Part shown: positions 16,257 through 22,469 of the stretch, piece after piece | Position numbering within the stretch: position 1 is the stretch's first letter | Layout: each line of letters begins with the position of its first letter | NCBI GenBank assembly: GCA_016789485.1 | Contig: JAEURE010000008.1 | Location: forward strand, 1-22,469 | Source of the DNA: Anaerolineales bacterium | Lineage (GTDB): Bacteria; Chloroflexota; Anaerolineae; Anaerolineales; Villigracilaceae | Length of the DNA: 22,469 bases | Direction of reading: 5' to 3' | Made by a program: the position numbers and the translations under genes | The notes under the pieces: model-generated | Told to the model about the DNA's origin: nothing | What the model saw: only the letters and a program-made list of their open reading frames with translations | Databases searched by the model: none

Positions 16257-17306
16257 TTGAAGACATCTGACTTCGACTACCATCTCCCAGAATCTTCCAT
16301 TGCGCAGACTCCTGCTGAGCCGCGCGATTCTTCCCGCTTGCTGGTCTTGCATCGTGATTCGGGACGGATAGAGCACCGCATCTTTCGTGACCTCAGCCTG
16401 TTTCTGCGGCCAAACGATCTCCTCATCCTCAACAGGACGCGGGTCATTCCCGCAAGAATCTTTGCTAAAAAGGAAACGGGTGGCAAAGTGGAATTGCTTC
16501 TCTTGCGCCGCCGCGACGAATTGACTTGGGAAGCCCTTGTGGGCGGCAAGGGTCTGCGCACTGGTAAAAAAGTGACTGTGGAAAACGGCCCGCAAGCTGA
16601 AATAGTGGAAATACTTGAAGGCTCAGAGCGCCTCATCAAATTTTCTGAACCTATTGAGCCGTACTTTCCCAAAGTAGGGAATATCCCTTTGCCGCCATAT
16701 ATCCATGAAAAATTGAGCGACCCTGAACGCTATCAGACTGTCTTTGCAGAGGAAATGGGTTCCGCCGCCGCACCAACTGCGGGATTACATTTCACGCCGC
16801 AACTGCTGGATGCGTTAAAAGAAGAAGGCGTGAAGATTGCGTATGTCACTTTGCATGTAGGATTGGATACCTTTGCACCTGTTACTGAAGATGACCCCGA
16901 AGAGCACAAGATCCACACCGAGTGGTGTGAACTCCCGCAGGAAACTGCGGATTTAATCAATGCCGCGAAAAACTCCGGCGGGCGGGTGATCGCGGTTGGG
17001 ACAACTTCGGTGAGGACGTTGGAGAGTGCAGGCAGGGCAACTACGGGCGATGGACAACAGACCACGATCCACGGTCTACGACCTGTCGTCAAGTCGTTTG
17101 TCGGCCCAACGGATATCTTCATCCTGCCTGGCTATCAATTTAAAGTCGTGGATGCGATGATCACGAATTTTCATTTGCCCAAATCCACGCTGATTATGCT
17201 GGTCAGTGCCTTTGCAGGGCGCGAACGGATTTTGTCAGCCTATGAAACGGCGATTAAAGAGAGCTATCGTTTTTACTCCTTTGGGGATGCGATGCTGATC
17301 ATATAA
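16257..17306 (+). CDS. queA: S-adenosylmethionine:tRNA ribosyltransferase-isomerase
   Basis: Transfers and isomerises the ribosyl part of S-adenosylmethionine to preQ1-tRNA, making epoxyqueuosine; it acts after Tgt, whose 3' end opens this window. 349 residues with family motifs LPESSIAQTP near the start, PTAGLHFTPQLLD, the HVGLDTFAPV stretch, KIHTEWCELP, GTTSVRTLES and TNFHLPKSTLIMLVSAFAGRE. It starts with TTG at 16257, one base after the DUF2905 stop; the TTG is favoured because it gives the standard KTSDFDYHLP N-terminus and no ATG is suitably placed. Translation probably depends on coupling. Confidence 0.95.
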   Translation: MKTSDFDYHLPESSIAQTPAEPRDSSRLLVLHRDSGRIEHRIFRDLSLFLRPNDLLILNRTRVIPARIFAKKETGGKVELLLLRRRDELTWEALVGGKGLRTGKKVTVENGPQAEIVEILEGSERLIKFSEPIEPYFPKVGNIPLPPYIHEKLSDPERYQTVFAEEMGSAAAPTAGLHFTPQLLDALKEEGVKIAYVTLHVGLDTFAPVTEDDPEEHKIHTEWCELPQETADLINAAKNSGGRVIAVGTTSVRTLESAGRATTGDGQQTTIHGLRPVVKSFVGPTDIFILPGYQFKVVDAMITNFHLPKSTLIMLVSAFAGRERILSAYETAIKESYRFYSFGDAMLII

Positions 17307-17331
17307 ATAGCTCGTTGTGGGTCAAGTGGTA

Positions 17332-17670
17332 CTATCGTATAAAAGCCTTACTCAGTGCATCCATGGATAAACTTACCCCAATTGCCAGGAAAAGGCATAC
17401 GAGAATGAGCCCTATGATTGCGGCCAACCCGAGTATGCGGATCGTCATCCATTTTTTAGCTTCATTATAAGTTTCCAAAGCAGTCTCCTTTTTGAACGGG
17501 ATCGGCACCTTGCCAAGTGAATCAGCTTTTGCCATTTCCTTGGCAGCCTCTGCCAGTTCATTGTCGTTTTCAAGATGTTTCTTAACGAGCGCGGCTGTCG
17601 CTTCACTGACTTCACCAGCAATATATAAAGGCAAAAGATCCAATATAACGTCCTTGGTTACTTCTTTCAT
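17332..17670 (-). CDS. membrane anti-sigma-like protein, no zinc ligands
   Basis: 112 residues. The N-terminal part (about 1-45) resembles the anti-sigma zinc-finger fold: DLLPLYIAGEVS followed by a helix VKKHLENDNELAE. The usual HxxxCxxC ligands are missing, as no Cys is present in that region. One transmembrane helix at about 78-100. It starts 11 bases after the ECF sigma gene stop with a good AAAGGAG, so the two are coupled. Role inferred: holds the sigma factor at the membrane until a signal arrives. It is convergent with queA, 25 bases apart. Confidence 0.75.
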   Translation of the reverse strand: MKEVTKDVILDLLPLYIAGEVSEATAALVKKHLENDNELAEAAKEMAKADSLGKVPIPFKKETALETYNEAKKWMTIRILGLAAIIGLILVCLFLAIGVSLSMDALSKAFIR

Positions 17671-17681
17671 GGCAACTCCTT

Positions 17682-18152
17682 TTATGAGCGTGCAGCGAAT
17701 AGAAACTTTCGCACGCGATGGACTTTGATTTTTACAGCATTTTCTGACAAATGAAGCACACGTCCGATCTCGGCATAGGGCAGGTCGTATTGCACTCTGA
17801 GAACGAATGCGGAACGGTCAACCTCAGGCAGCGTTTGTAGAATCTTGCGGACTTGATCCAGTTCGCTTTGATGTTCGAAAGTTTTCTCTAGCCTCGGACT
17901 TGGGTCGGTATGCGTCTCACTCAGTTCAATGTGGTTTCGACTTTTTCTCAGCGATTCCAAATAGAGGTTGCGTGCTATGGTAAATAAATAGGCTTTCAAG
18001 GTTTCCGTCTGGATCTTGCTGAAATTGACCCAGGCACGCATAAAGGTTTCAGAGGTAATATCCTCTGCGTCCTTCGAGTTGCCAGAGAGCCAGTTGGCAA
18101 ATCGATATACATCCGGGGAATAAGCTATATATAATTCTTCGAAGCTAAGCAT
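17682..18152 (-). CDS. ECF-type RNA polymerase sigma factor
   Basis: 156-residue group 4 sigma factor. Region 2 at about 8-75 (DVYRFANWLSGNSKDAEDI with TSETFMRAWVNF, the core-binding and -10 recognition part) and region 4 at about 100-152 (LPEVDRSAFVLR, YAEIGRVLHLSENAVKIKVHRVR, the -35 helix-turn-helix). It lacks region 3, as expected for ECF factors. Its downstream neighbour is an anti-sigma-like membrane protein. Its own promoter may carry an ECF-like AAC/CGT pattern (18167-18196), suggesting autoregulation. Confidence 0.92.
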   Translation of the reverse strand: MLSFEELYIAYSPDVYRFANWLSGNSKDAEDITSETFMRAWVNFSKIQTETLKAYLFTIARNLYLESLRKSRNHIELSETHTDPSPRLEKTFEHQSELDQVRKILQTLPEVDRSAFVLRVQYDLPYAEIGRVLHLSENAVKIKVHRVRKFLFAARS

Positions 18153-18166
18153 GAACGTCTCTATTT

Positions 18167-18196
18167 AACGATATGCAATTTCTGGCGAAAAGTTAC
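18167..18196 (-). promoter_or_regulatory. possible ECF-type promoter of the sigma gene
   Basis: On the - strand, GTAACTTTT (18196-18188) and CGTT (18170-18167) are separated by 17 bases, resembling the AAC-containing -35 and CGT-containing -10 of many ECF promoters. The start codon follows 14 bases later. Short motifs, so tentative. Confidence 0.3.
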
Positions 18197-18205
18197 AAAT
18201 TGGAG

Positions 18206-18211
18206 TATACA
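18206..18211 (+). promoter_or_regulatory. -10 box of the uracil-DNA glycosylase gene
   Basis: TATACA lies 8 bases before the ATG at 18220, again leaving almost no leader. No Shine-Dalgarno and no convincing -35 are seen. The site lies in the divergent region shared with the sigma gene. Confidence 0.4.
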
Positions 18212-18219
18212 GTTTAATC

Positions 18220-18888
18220 ATGTCTGAACTTGAAATGCTCAACAAGGAAATTGTTGCTTGCCGCAAATGCCCCCGTCTTGTAGAATGGCGGGAGGAAGTG
18301 GCGCGAGTCAAACGCAAGGCATATTTGGATCATGACTATTGGGGAAGACCTGTCCCTGGGTTTGGCGACCCGAATGCGCGTGTGTTGGTGGTGGGGCTGG
18401 CGCCCGGGGCGCATGGCTCGAATCGCACAGGGCGTCAATTCACTGGCGATGCTTCCGGTGGATTTTTGTATCCAGCATTGTACCGGGCTGGGTTCGCGAA
18501 TCAAGCATTGTCGGAGTCGCGAAGCGATGGCCTCATTCTGAACGATATGTATATTACCGCGTCAGGGCGTTGCGCTCCACCGGACAACAAGCCAAGCCCT
18601 GAAGAATTGAATCATTGCCAGCCGTATCTCGAAAGGGAATTGGAAATTCTTAAACCCAAGGTGATCGTGTGTCTGGGACGGATCGCGTTTGAGCGGATTC
18701 TTAAAATATTCTCAGTTCGCAGTTCGGTATATAAATTCGGGCACGGTGCGTCCTATCAATTGGCGAATGGAGTTTGGGTACTATGCTCCTATCACCCAAG
18801 CCAGCAGAATACTTCCACGGGAAAGTTGACAACAAAGATGTTCGATGAGATTTGGGTGCAAGCTAAAAAATTTTTGAACGGAAACTAA
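18220..18888 (+). CDS. uracil-DNA glycosylase, family 5 (UDGb) type, iron-sulfur
   Basis: Removes uracil and other deaminated bases from DNA to start base-excision repair. 222 residues. Fe-S ligands are probably Cys14 and Cys17 (CRKCP), Cys118 (GRCAPP) and Cys133 (NHCQPYL). The active-site motif GLAPGAHGSNRTG at about 59-71 with QFTGD, and the C-terminal HPSQQNTSTG at about 192-201, match the family 5 enzymes more than family 4 (which has GEAPG at that place). A 4Fe-4S cluster is expected from the family. It is followed 4 bases later by a hydrolase gene. Confidence 0.9.
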   Translation: MSELEMLNKEIVACRKCPRLVEWREEVARVKRKAYLDHDYWGRPVPGFGDPNARVLVVGLAPGAHGSNRTGRQFTGDASGGFLYPALYRAGFANQALSESRSDGLILNDMYITASGRCAPPDNKPSPEELNHCQPYLERELEILKPKVIVCLGRIAFERILKIFSVRSSVYKFGHGASYQLANGVWVLCSYHPSQQNTSTGKLTTKMFDEIWVQAKKFLNGN

Positions 18889-18892
18889 TACA

Positions 18893-19639
18893 TTGAAAAA
18901 AATAAATTGGAAGATCGTACTGGCAGTTTTTGCTGTCCTTGTAATTTCGTCTGTCTTTGCGTTTGTATTTTGGGCAGGCGACGCGTCACCTGCCACAGAG
19001 ACTGCATTGCAAGCCATGCAATCTGACTCGCAGGTATATGTGAGCGCGGAAAATGGCTGGGTGATATTTTTTCCTGCTGAAGACCCACGCCCGGAAACAG
19101 GCTTTATTTTTTACCCTGGTGGCCGCGTAGATTATCGAGCGTACGCACCGGTGTTGAAATTAATCGCAGGGCAGGGATATTTCGTAGCGGTTGTTCCAGC
19201 GCCGTTGAATTTGGCTTTCTTTGATGTTAATGCGGCGGCTCGTGTGACTGCTCAATACCCTGAGATTCGGAATTGGGTGGTCGGCGGGCATTCTCTTGGT
19301 GGTGTGGCGGCCTCCAGTTACGCGGCGGGCCATGCGGAAATTAAAGGTGTCGTCTTTTGGGCTTCCTATCCCGCGAGCGATGCGCTGAAATCAATGGGTA
19401 TGAAAGTGCTCTCTGTTTACGGAACAAATGACGGCCTTGCCACTGGCGATAAGATCGATGAGTCTCGGGCTTTGCTTCCCGCAGATGCGGAATTTATCGC
19501 CATCCAGGGCGGCAATCACGCGCAATTCGGTTCATACGGACTTCAAGCGGGTGATAACGAAGCGGCAATTTCTCCCGAAGATCAGTGGACTCAAACTGCC
19601 AATGCGACTGCCCAATTTTTGGAAAGCATATCCCGGTAA
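18893..19639 (+). CDS. membrane-anchored alpha/beta hydrolase (dienelactone hydrolase-like)
   Basis: 248 residues with an N-terminal hydrophobic anchor (about 8-28) and an extracytoplasmic alpha/beta hydrolase domain. Catalytic triad candidates: Ser134 in GGHSLGG, Asp180 in YGTNDGL and His209 in GGNHAQFG. The compact layout fits the Abhydrolase_5 group. Substrate unknown. It begins with TTG 4 bases after the glycosylase stop; no ATG is placed to give the signal anchor. A second anchored hydrolase follows, so the two may act on related substrates. Confidence 0.85.
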   Translation: MKKINWKIVLAVFAVLVISSVFAFVFWAGDASPATETALQAMQSDSQVYVSAENGWVIFFPAEDPRPETGFIFYPGGRVDYRAYAPVLKLIAGQGYFVAVVPAPLNLAFFDVNAAARVTAQYPEIRNWVVGGHSLGGVAASSYAAGHAEIKGVVFWASYPASDALKSMGMKVLSVYGTNDGLATGDKIDESRALLPADAEFIAIQGGNHAQFGSYGLQAGDNEAAISPEDQWTQTANATAQFLESISR

Positions 19640-19648
19640 TTTATTCGT

Positions 19649-20620
19649 ATGTTGAAGCATTGGAGAAAGCTGGTTCTCGTCTCGTTTATCTTTGCCTGCG
19701 TGACAGTTGGGCTTGGTCCGTTCCTTGTACCGGTTACAGAATTGAATGGTCTGGTTTCGGCGGAAGAATTTATTGAACCCGACAGCAAATTTGTTGAAGT
19801 GAATAATGTGAATGTCCATTACAAGGAGGCTGGTGCAGGAGAAACGACTTTCATTCTTTTGCACGGCTTTGGTGGCAGCACATTTTCATGGCGCGAAGTG
19901 ATGGATGATTTTTCACGGCTTGGTCACGTCATTGCCTATGACCGTCCCGCGTTTGGCTTGACGGAACGTCCCATGCCAGAAGATTGGGCGGAAAATCCGT
20001 ATGGTATGACGGCCAATGTGGAACTCTTGCGTGGATTGCTGGATACGTTTGGAGTTGAAAAAGCGGTGCTGGTTGGTAACTCGGCGGGCGGCGGTGTGTC
20101 TGTGGCGTTTGCCCTGGAATATCCGGAGAGAGTGGAGTCGCTTATTTTGGTGGATCCAGGTGTCGGCGGGGGACGAGGCCCACAATTCCCAGCCTGGGCA
20201 TTGCCGCTGATGTGGACTCCGCAAATGCGGCATCTCGGTCCCTTGATGATGCGCGATTATCAAGAAACTCTCCCGAATACCATCCAGCGCGAATGGTATG
20301 ATTCGACAAAGCTGACGACAGAGATAAAGCAGGAATATTTGAAGTTGTTGAAGATCAAAAATTGGGATCGCGCATTTTACGAATTGACCTTTGCTCCCGC
20401 GTACCCCGAACTGCGCCCCCTGCTTCCGCAGCTTAGTGTTCCAGTGTTTATTGTTGCAGGCCAGGAAGACCGCCTCATCCGCTCATTTTATTTTGAAGCC
20501 ATCTCTACTGAAATCCCGAACGCAGAACTTACATTGATTCCGCAATGTGGACATGTTCCTCAAGAGGAATGTCCCATTCAATTTATGGAAGCAGTGATAA
20601 ATTATTTGGAAAACCGATGA
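19649..20620 (+). CDS. membrane-anchored alpha/beta hydrolase
   Basis: 323 residues with a basic start and one N-terminal hydrophobic segment (about 9-28), then a classical alpha/beta hydrolase domain: oxyanion motif LLHGFGGS, YDRPAFGLTERP, nucleophile elbow GNSAGGG with Ser145, Asp274 in AGQEDRLI and His302 in QCGHVPQEE. It resembles the broad group of esterases, haloalkane dehalogenase-like and C-C-bond hydrolases; which of these cannot be decided. It differs from the upstream hydrolase in length and subfamily. Its stop overlaps the start of the TGA-containing peroxiredoxin gene (ATGA). Confidence 0.87.
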   Translation: MLKHWRKLVLVSFIFACVTVGLGPFLVPVTELNGLVSAEEFIEPDSKFVEVNNVNVHYKEAGAGETTFILLHGFGGSTFSWREVMDDFSRLGHVIAYDRPAFGLTERPMPEDWAENPYGMTANVELLRGLLDTFGVEKAVLVGNSAGGGVSVAFALEYPERVESLILVDPGVGGGRGPQFPAWALPLMWTPQMRHLGPLMMRDYQETLPNTIQREWYDSTKLTTEIKQEYLKLLKIKNWDRAFYELTFAPAYPELRPLLPQLSVPVFIVAGQEDRLIRSFYFEAISTEIPNAELTLIPQCGHVPQEECPIQFMEAVINYLENR

Positions 20621-21099
20621 AACCCTTCTTAATGGCCCCCGGTGAGCTTGCTCCTGACTTCGAACTTGAAGACGTAAACAAAAAACTTGTCCGACTTTCC
20701 AATTTTCGCGGCAGCAAACCAGTTCTCCTTGCCTTCCTGCGCGGTTTCATGTGACCGCATTGCCGCGCGCAGTTGGCGCGTATGCGCGATCACTATGCTG
20801 AGTTCACATCTCGCGGTGTGGAGATTTTGGCTGTCGGCCCTGACGGCACGGAATCCTTTAAGAAGTATTGGGCAAAGGAAAATATTCCATTCATTGGCCT
20901 GCCAGACCCTGAACATGTTGTTGCGCAGACATATAAGCAGGAAGTAAATCTTTTCAAACTTGGCCGCATGCCGTTGAATTGCATAGTGGATGTGAACGGA
21001 TACATCCGTTACATTCACTACAGCGCATCGCGCTCTGATATCCCCGATAACGAAACCTTTCTCAGCGTAATAGACGAACTGAACGCGTCATCCAAATAA
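20617..21099 (+). CDS. peroxiredoxin-like selenoprotein, in-frame TGA at codon 46
   Basis: AhpC/TSA-type thiol peroxidase, 160 residues when TGA 20752-20754 is read as selenocysteine. Before it: LAPDFELEDVNKKLVRLS and FRGSKPVLLAFLRGFM; after it: PHCRAQLARMRDHY, the VEILAVGPD strand and ENIPFIGLPDPEHVV. The stop falls exactly on the first Cys of the family motif RGxxCPxC, giving RGFM-Sec-PHC. The second Cys (49) is kept. The same frame is open for 45 codons upstream and 114 downstream, and both halves are well-conserved peroxiredoxin sequence. A stem-loop directly follows the TGA. Start at 20617 overlaps the hydrolase stop; ATG 20632 is a minor alternative. A recent nonsense mutation or base error is the main rival explanation. 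Confidence 0.82.
20752..20786 (+). promoter_or_regulatory. SECIS-like stem-loop behind the TGA codon
   Basis: Starting at the TGA: CGCAT (20756-20760) pairs with ATGCG (20782-20786), and CGCGC (20764-20768) pairs with GCGCG (20776-20780) around the 7-base loop GCAGTTG. The loop has a GU, and its centre lies about 20 bases after the TGA, matching the position expected for bacterial SECIS elements in the coding region. SelB binding is inferred. Confidence 0.6.
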
Positions 21100-21100
21100 C

Positions 21101-22135
21101 ATGACCCTCGGACGAATTGCCTTTTTAGGCTCAGGAGAGACGTCCCTTGCGGGGGGACGTATTTTTGAATCCCTTGCCCGCCTCATCCCTGACCCGTTGC
21201 GGATCGCCATACTGGAAACGCCAGCTGGCTTTGAGTTAAATGCCTCGCTGGTTGCAGGCCGTGTGGGAGAATTTCTCAAGACCCGTTTACAGAACTATAA
21301 ACCCGTTATTGATCTTGTCCCTGCCCGCAAACAAGGGACAGAGTTCAGCCCCGATAATATTGAAATCCTGAAACCTTTATTACAAGCCAACCTGATTTTC
21401 ATGGGCCCCGGCAGCCCCAGCTATGTGGTGCGTCAATTGCAGGGCACGCTCGCATGGGACATTATCCGCGCGCGGCACAGGCTGGGCGCGACTCTGGCCT
21501 TTGCTTCCGCGGCGACCATCTCCGTTGGAAAATGGGTCTTGCCTGTTTACGAGATCTATAAAGTGGGGGAGGATGTCCATGTGAAAGACGGATTGAATCT
21601 CTTCGATGATTTTGGAATGCATCTCTCCTTTATCCCGCATTGGAATAATGCCGAAGGCGGCGTGGATTTGGATACCAGCCGCTGTTTCATGGGCATGGAG
21701 CGTTTTGAACAATGGCGCAGAATGACTCCCTCAGAGAATATTATCGTCGGGCTGGATGAGCACTCCGGCATCATCATGGACTGTGAAAAAGGAGTTTGTG
21801 ATGTGCACGGTGTCAGTTCTGTCTCGGTGTTGAAAAGTGACAGTGCAGAGATGTATGCATCAGGTGCAAGTTTTTCATTGAGTGAACTTGGTTCTTGTAT
21901 TGCACCCGACCCCATCGACAAAGGGATTCGCCCCGAAGTGTGGGAAATGGTGCTCGATGCGGCCAAATCCAATATTGAAGCGCCGCCAGATGAGGTGTTG
22001 TCCCTTTTGGAACAGCGCAAACAAGTCCGTGCAGATAAGAACTTCGCCGAGTCAGACCGTTTGCGGGATGAGATCTCTGCACTAGGCTGGACAGTGAAAG
22101 ATACAAAAGATGGGCAGCAATTGGTGAAATCTTAA
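21101..22135 (+). CDS. peptidase S51-like protein with a CysRS-like C-terminal tail
   Basis: 344 residues. Residues about 1-270 resemble the S51 (dipeptidase E/cyanophycinase-like, class I glutamine amidotransferase fold) group: GxGSPSYVVRQL and a nucleophile elbow reduced to FASAATISVG with Ser136. The usual GTSAGA is changed to ASAATI, so activity is uncertain. Residues about 285-344 (PPDEVLSLLEQRKQVRADK, FAESDRLRDEISALGW, VKDTKDGQQLV) closely resemble the C-terminal tail of cysteinyl-tRNA synthetases. There is no catalytic CysRS domain, so a name transferred from that tail would be wrong. It starts one base after the peroxiredoxin stop. Confidence 0.75.
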   Translation: MTLGRIAFLGSGETSLAGGRIFESLARLIPDPLRIAILETPAGFELNASLVAGRVGEFLKTRLQNYKPVIDLVPARKQGTEFSPDNIEILKPLLQANLIFMGPGSPSYVVRQLQGTLAWDIIRARHRLGATLAFASAATISVGKWVLPVYEIYKVGEDVHVKDGLNLFDDFGMHLSFIPHWNNAEGGVDLDTSRCFMGMERFEQWRRMTPSENIIVGLDEHSGIIMDCEKGVCDVHGVSSVSVLKSDSAEMYASGASFSLSELGSCIAPDPIDKGIRPEVWEMVLDAAKSNIEAPPDEVLSLLEQRKQVRADKNFAESDRLRDEISALGWTVKDTKDGQQLVKS

Positions 22136-22162
22136 GTATGGGCGAGGTATCCTCGTCCATAC
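22136..22162 (+). terminator. hairpin after the S51-like gene
   Basis: GTATGGGCGAGG (22136-22147) pairs with CCTCGTCCATAC (22151-22162), 12 pairs with one G-T, loop TAT, followed by GCGTTTTG. It begins right after the stop codon. The T-run is short, so termination is probable but not certain. Confidence 0.5.
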
Positions 22163-22184
22163 GCGTTTTGTCTGACAAAATGCG
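22162..22184. promoter_or_regulatory. second hairpin abutting the phosphorylase promoter
   Basis: CGCGTTTTGT and ACAAAATGCG form a 10-pair stem (one G-T) around CTG, immediately before TAAAAT at 22186-22191, a likely -10 box. It could serve as an operator or as part of a double terminator; the sequence does not decide. No good -35 is seen. Confidence 0.35.
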
Positions 22185-22220
22185 TTAAAATATCCGCGCA
22201 AGATTTCACAAGGAGAAAGT

Positions 22221-22469
22221 ATGCGCGCGGTAGATATCATCATCAAAAAACGCGATAAACAACAATTAACCTCACAGGAAATTGATTTCTTTATCGAGGG
22301 TTTTACCAAAGGGGATATTCCAGATTATCAAGCTTCAGCTTTTGCCATGGCTGTCCTATTGAATGGCATGACATCCTTTGAAACCGCCGACCTTACTCTT
22401 GCCATGGCTCGCTCAGGGCAGGTACTTGATCTTTCCAAGGTTGTGGATATCGTCGTGGATAAACATTCT
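22221..22469 (+). CDS. pyrimidine-nucleoside (thymidine) phosphorylase, 5' part
   Basis: Phosphorolysis of pyrimidine nucleosides to base and (deoxy)ribose 1-phosphate in nucleoside salvage; cytoplasmic. Only the first 83 residues are inside the window. The N-terminus RAVDIIIKKRDKQQLTSQEI, the GFTKGDIPDYQASAFAMAVLL stretch (split by hydrophobics) and TLAMARSGQVLDLS match the all-alpha N-terminal domain shared by thymidine and pyrimidine-nucleoside phosphorylases. AAGGAG 5 bases before ATG 22221 fixes the start. Whether it is the deoA or pdp type cannot be told from this part. Confidence 0.93.
   Translation, partial: MRAVDIIIKKRDKQQLTSQEIDFFIEGFTKGDIPDYQASAFAMAVLLNGMTSFETADLTLAMARSGQVLDLSKVVDIVVDKHS

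Noticed and set aside
20617..20754. Calling the peroxiredoxin a pseudogene or two separate genes
   Set aside because: The stop is at the catalytic Cys codon, both halves stay in one frame without any other damage, and a SECIS-like hairpin follows. Sec recoding is the more economical view, though a base error cannot be excluded.

Overview
The window reads as a slice of a bacterial chromosome, most likely from an uncultured member of Chloroflexota class Anaerolineae. That assignment is inference. It rests on the style of the proteins (stacked GAF-domain kinases, MacB/FtsX exporters with a lipoprotein adaptor), the moderate G+C, and -10 boxes that sit almost on top of start codons. No rRNA or tRNA gene, CRISPR array or transposase gene was found. 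Nearly all genes are on the + strand; only a sigma/anti-sigma pair is on the - strand.

Layout. 1-2495: the 3' end of tgt, then uppP and an M20 metallopeptidase, tightly packed. 2511-3229: a solute-binding-like lipoprotein whose N-terminus is read through a degenerate inverted-repeat element. 3236-4521: a self-contained transcription unit with a strong promoter, an inverted-repeat operator, a six-helix membrane protein, a winged-helix regulator, a 60-residue membrane protein and an intrinsic terminator.

4573-14541: the centrepiece, a roughly 10 kb + strand cluster. It encodes two ABC ATPases (the second with a degenerate signature motif and a C-terminal cyclic-nucleotide-binding-like domain), a receiver-GAF-kinase, a stand-alone receiver, a GAF-GAF-kinase-receiver, a double-FtsX permease and an HlyD-type lipoprotein. 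It looks like an export machine encoded together with its own phosphorelay. Directly behind it, 14584-14836 holds three tandem RNA structures that match the GEMM-I (cyclic-dinucleotide) riboswitch fold, followed by a hairpin terminator and then ruvB.

14983-17306: ruvB, a DUF2905 gene and queA. 17332-18152 (-): an ECF sigma factor and a membrane anti-sigma-like protein without zinc ligands. 18220-20620: a family 5 type uracil-DNA glycosylase and two membrane-anchored alpha/beta hydrolases. 20617-21099: a peroxiredoxin-like gene whose catalytic cysteine codon is replaced by an in-frame TGA with a SECIS-like hairpin right behind it, so a probable selenoprotein that ordinary gene callers would split. 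21101-22135: a peptidase S51-like protein with a tail resembling the C-terminus of cysteinyl-tRNA synthetase. 22221-end: the start of a pyrimidine-nucleoside phosphorylase gene.

The most rewarding points are the TGA-containing peroxiredoxin, the triple GEMM-like array (at least two copies have A where the c-di-GMP-binding Vc2 aptamer has its ligand-contacting G20), and the ABC exporter/phosphorelay cluster.
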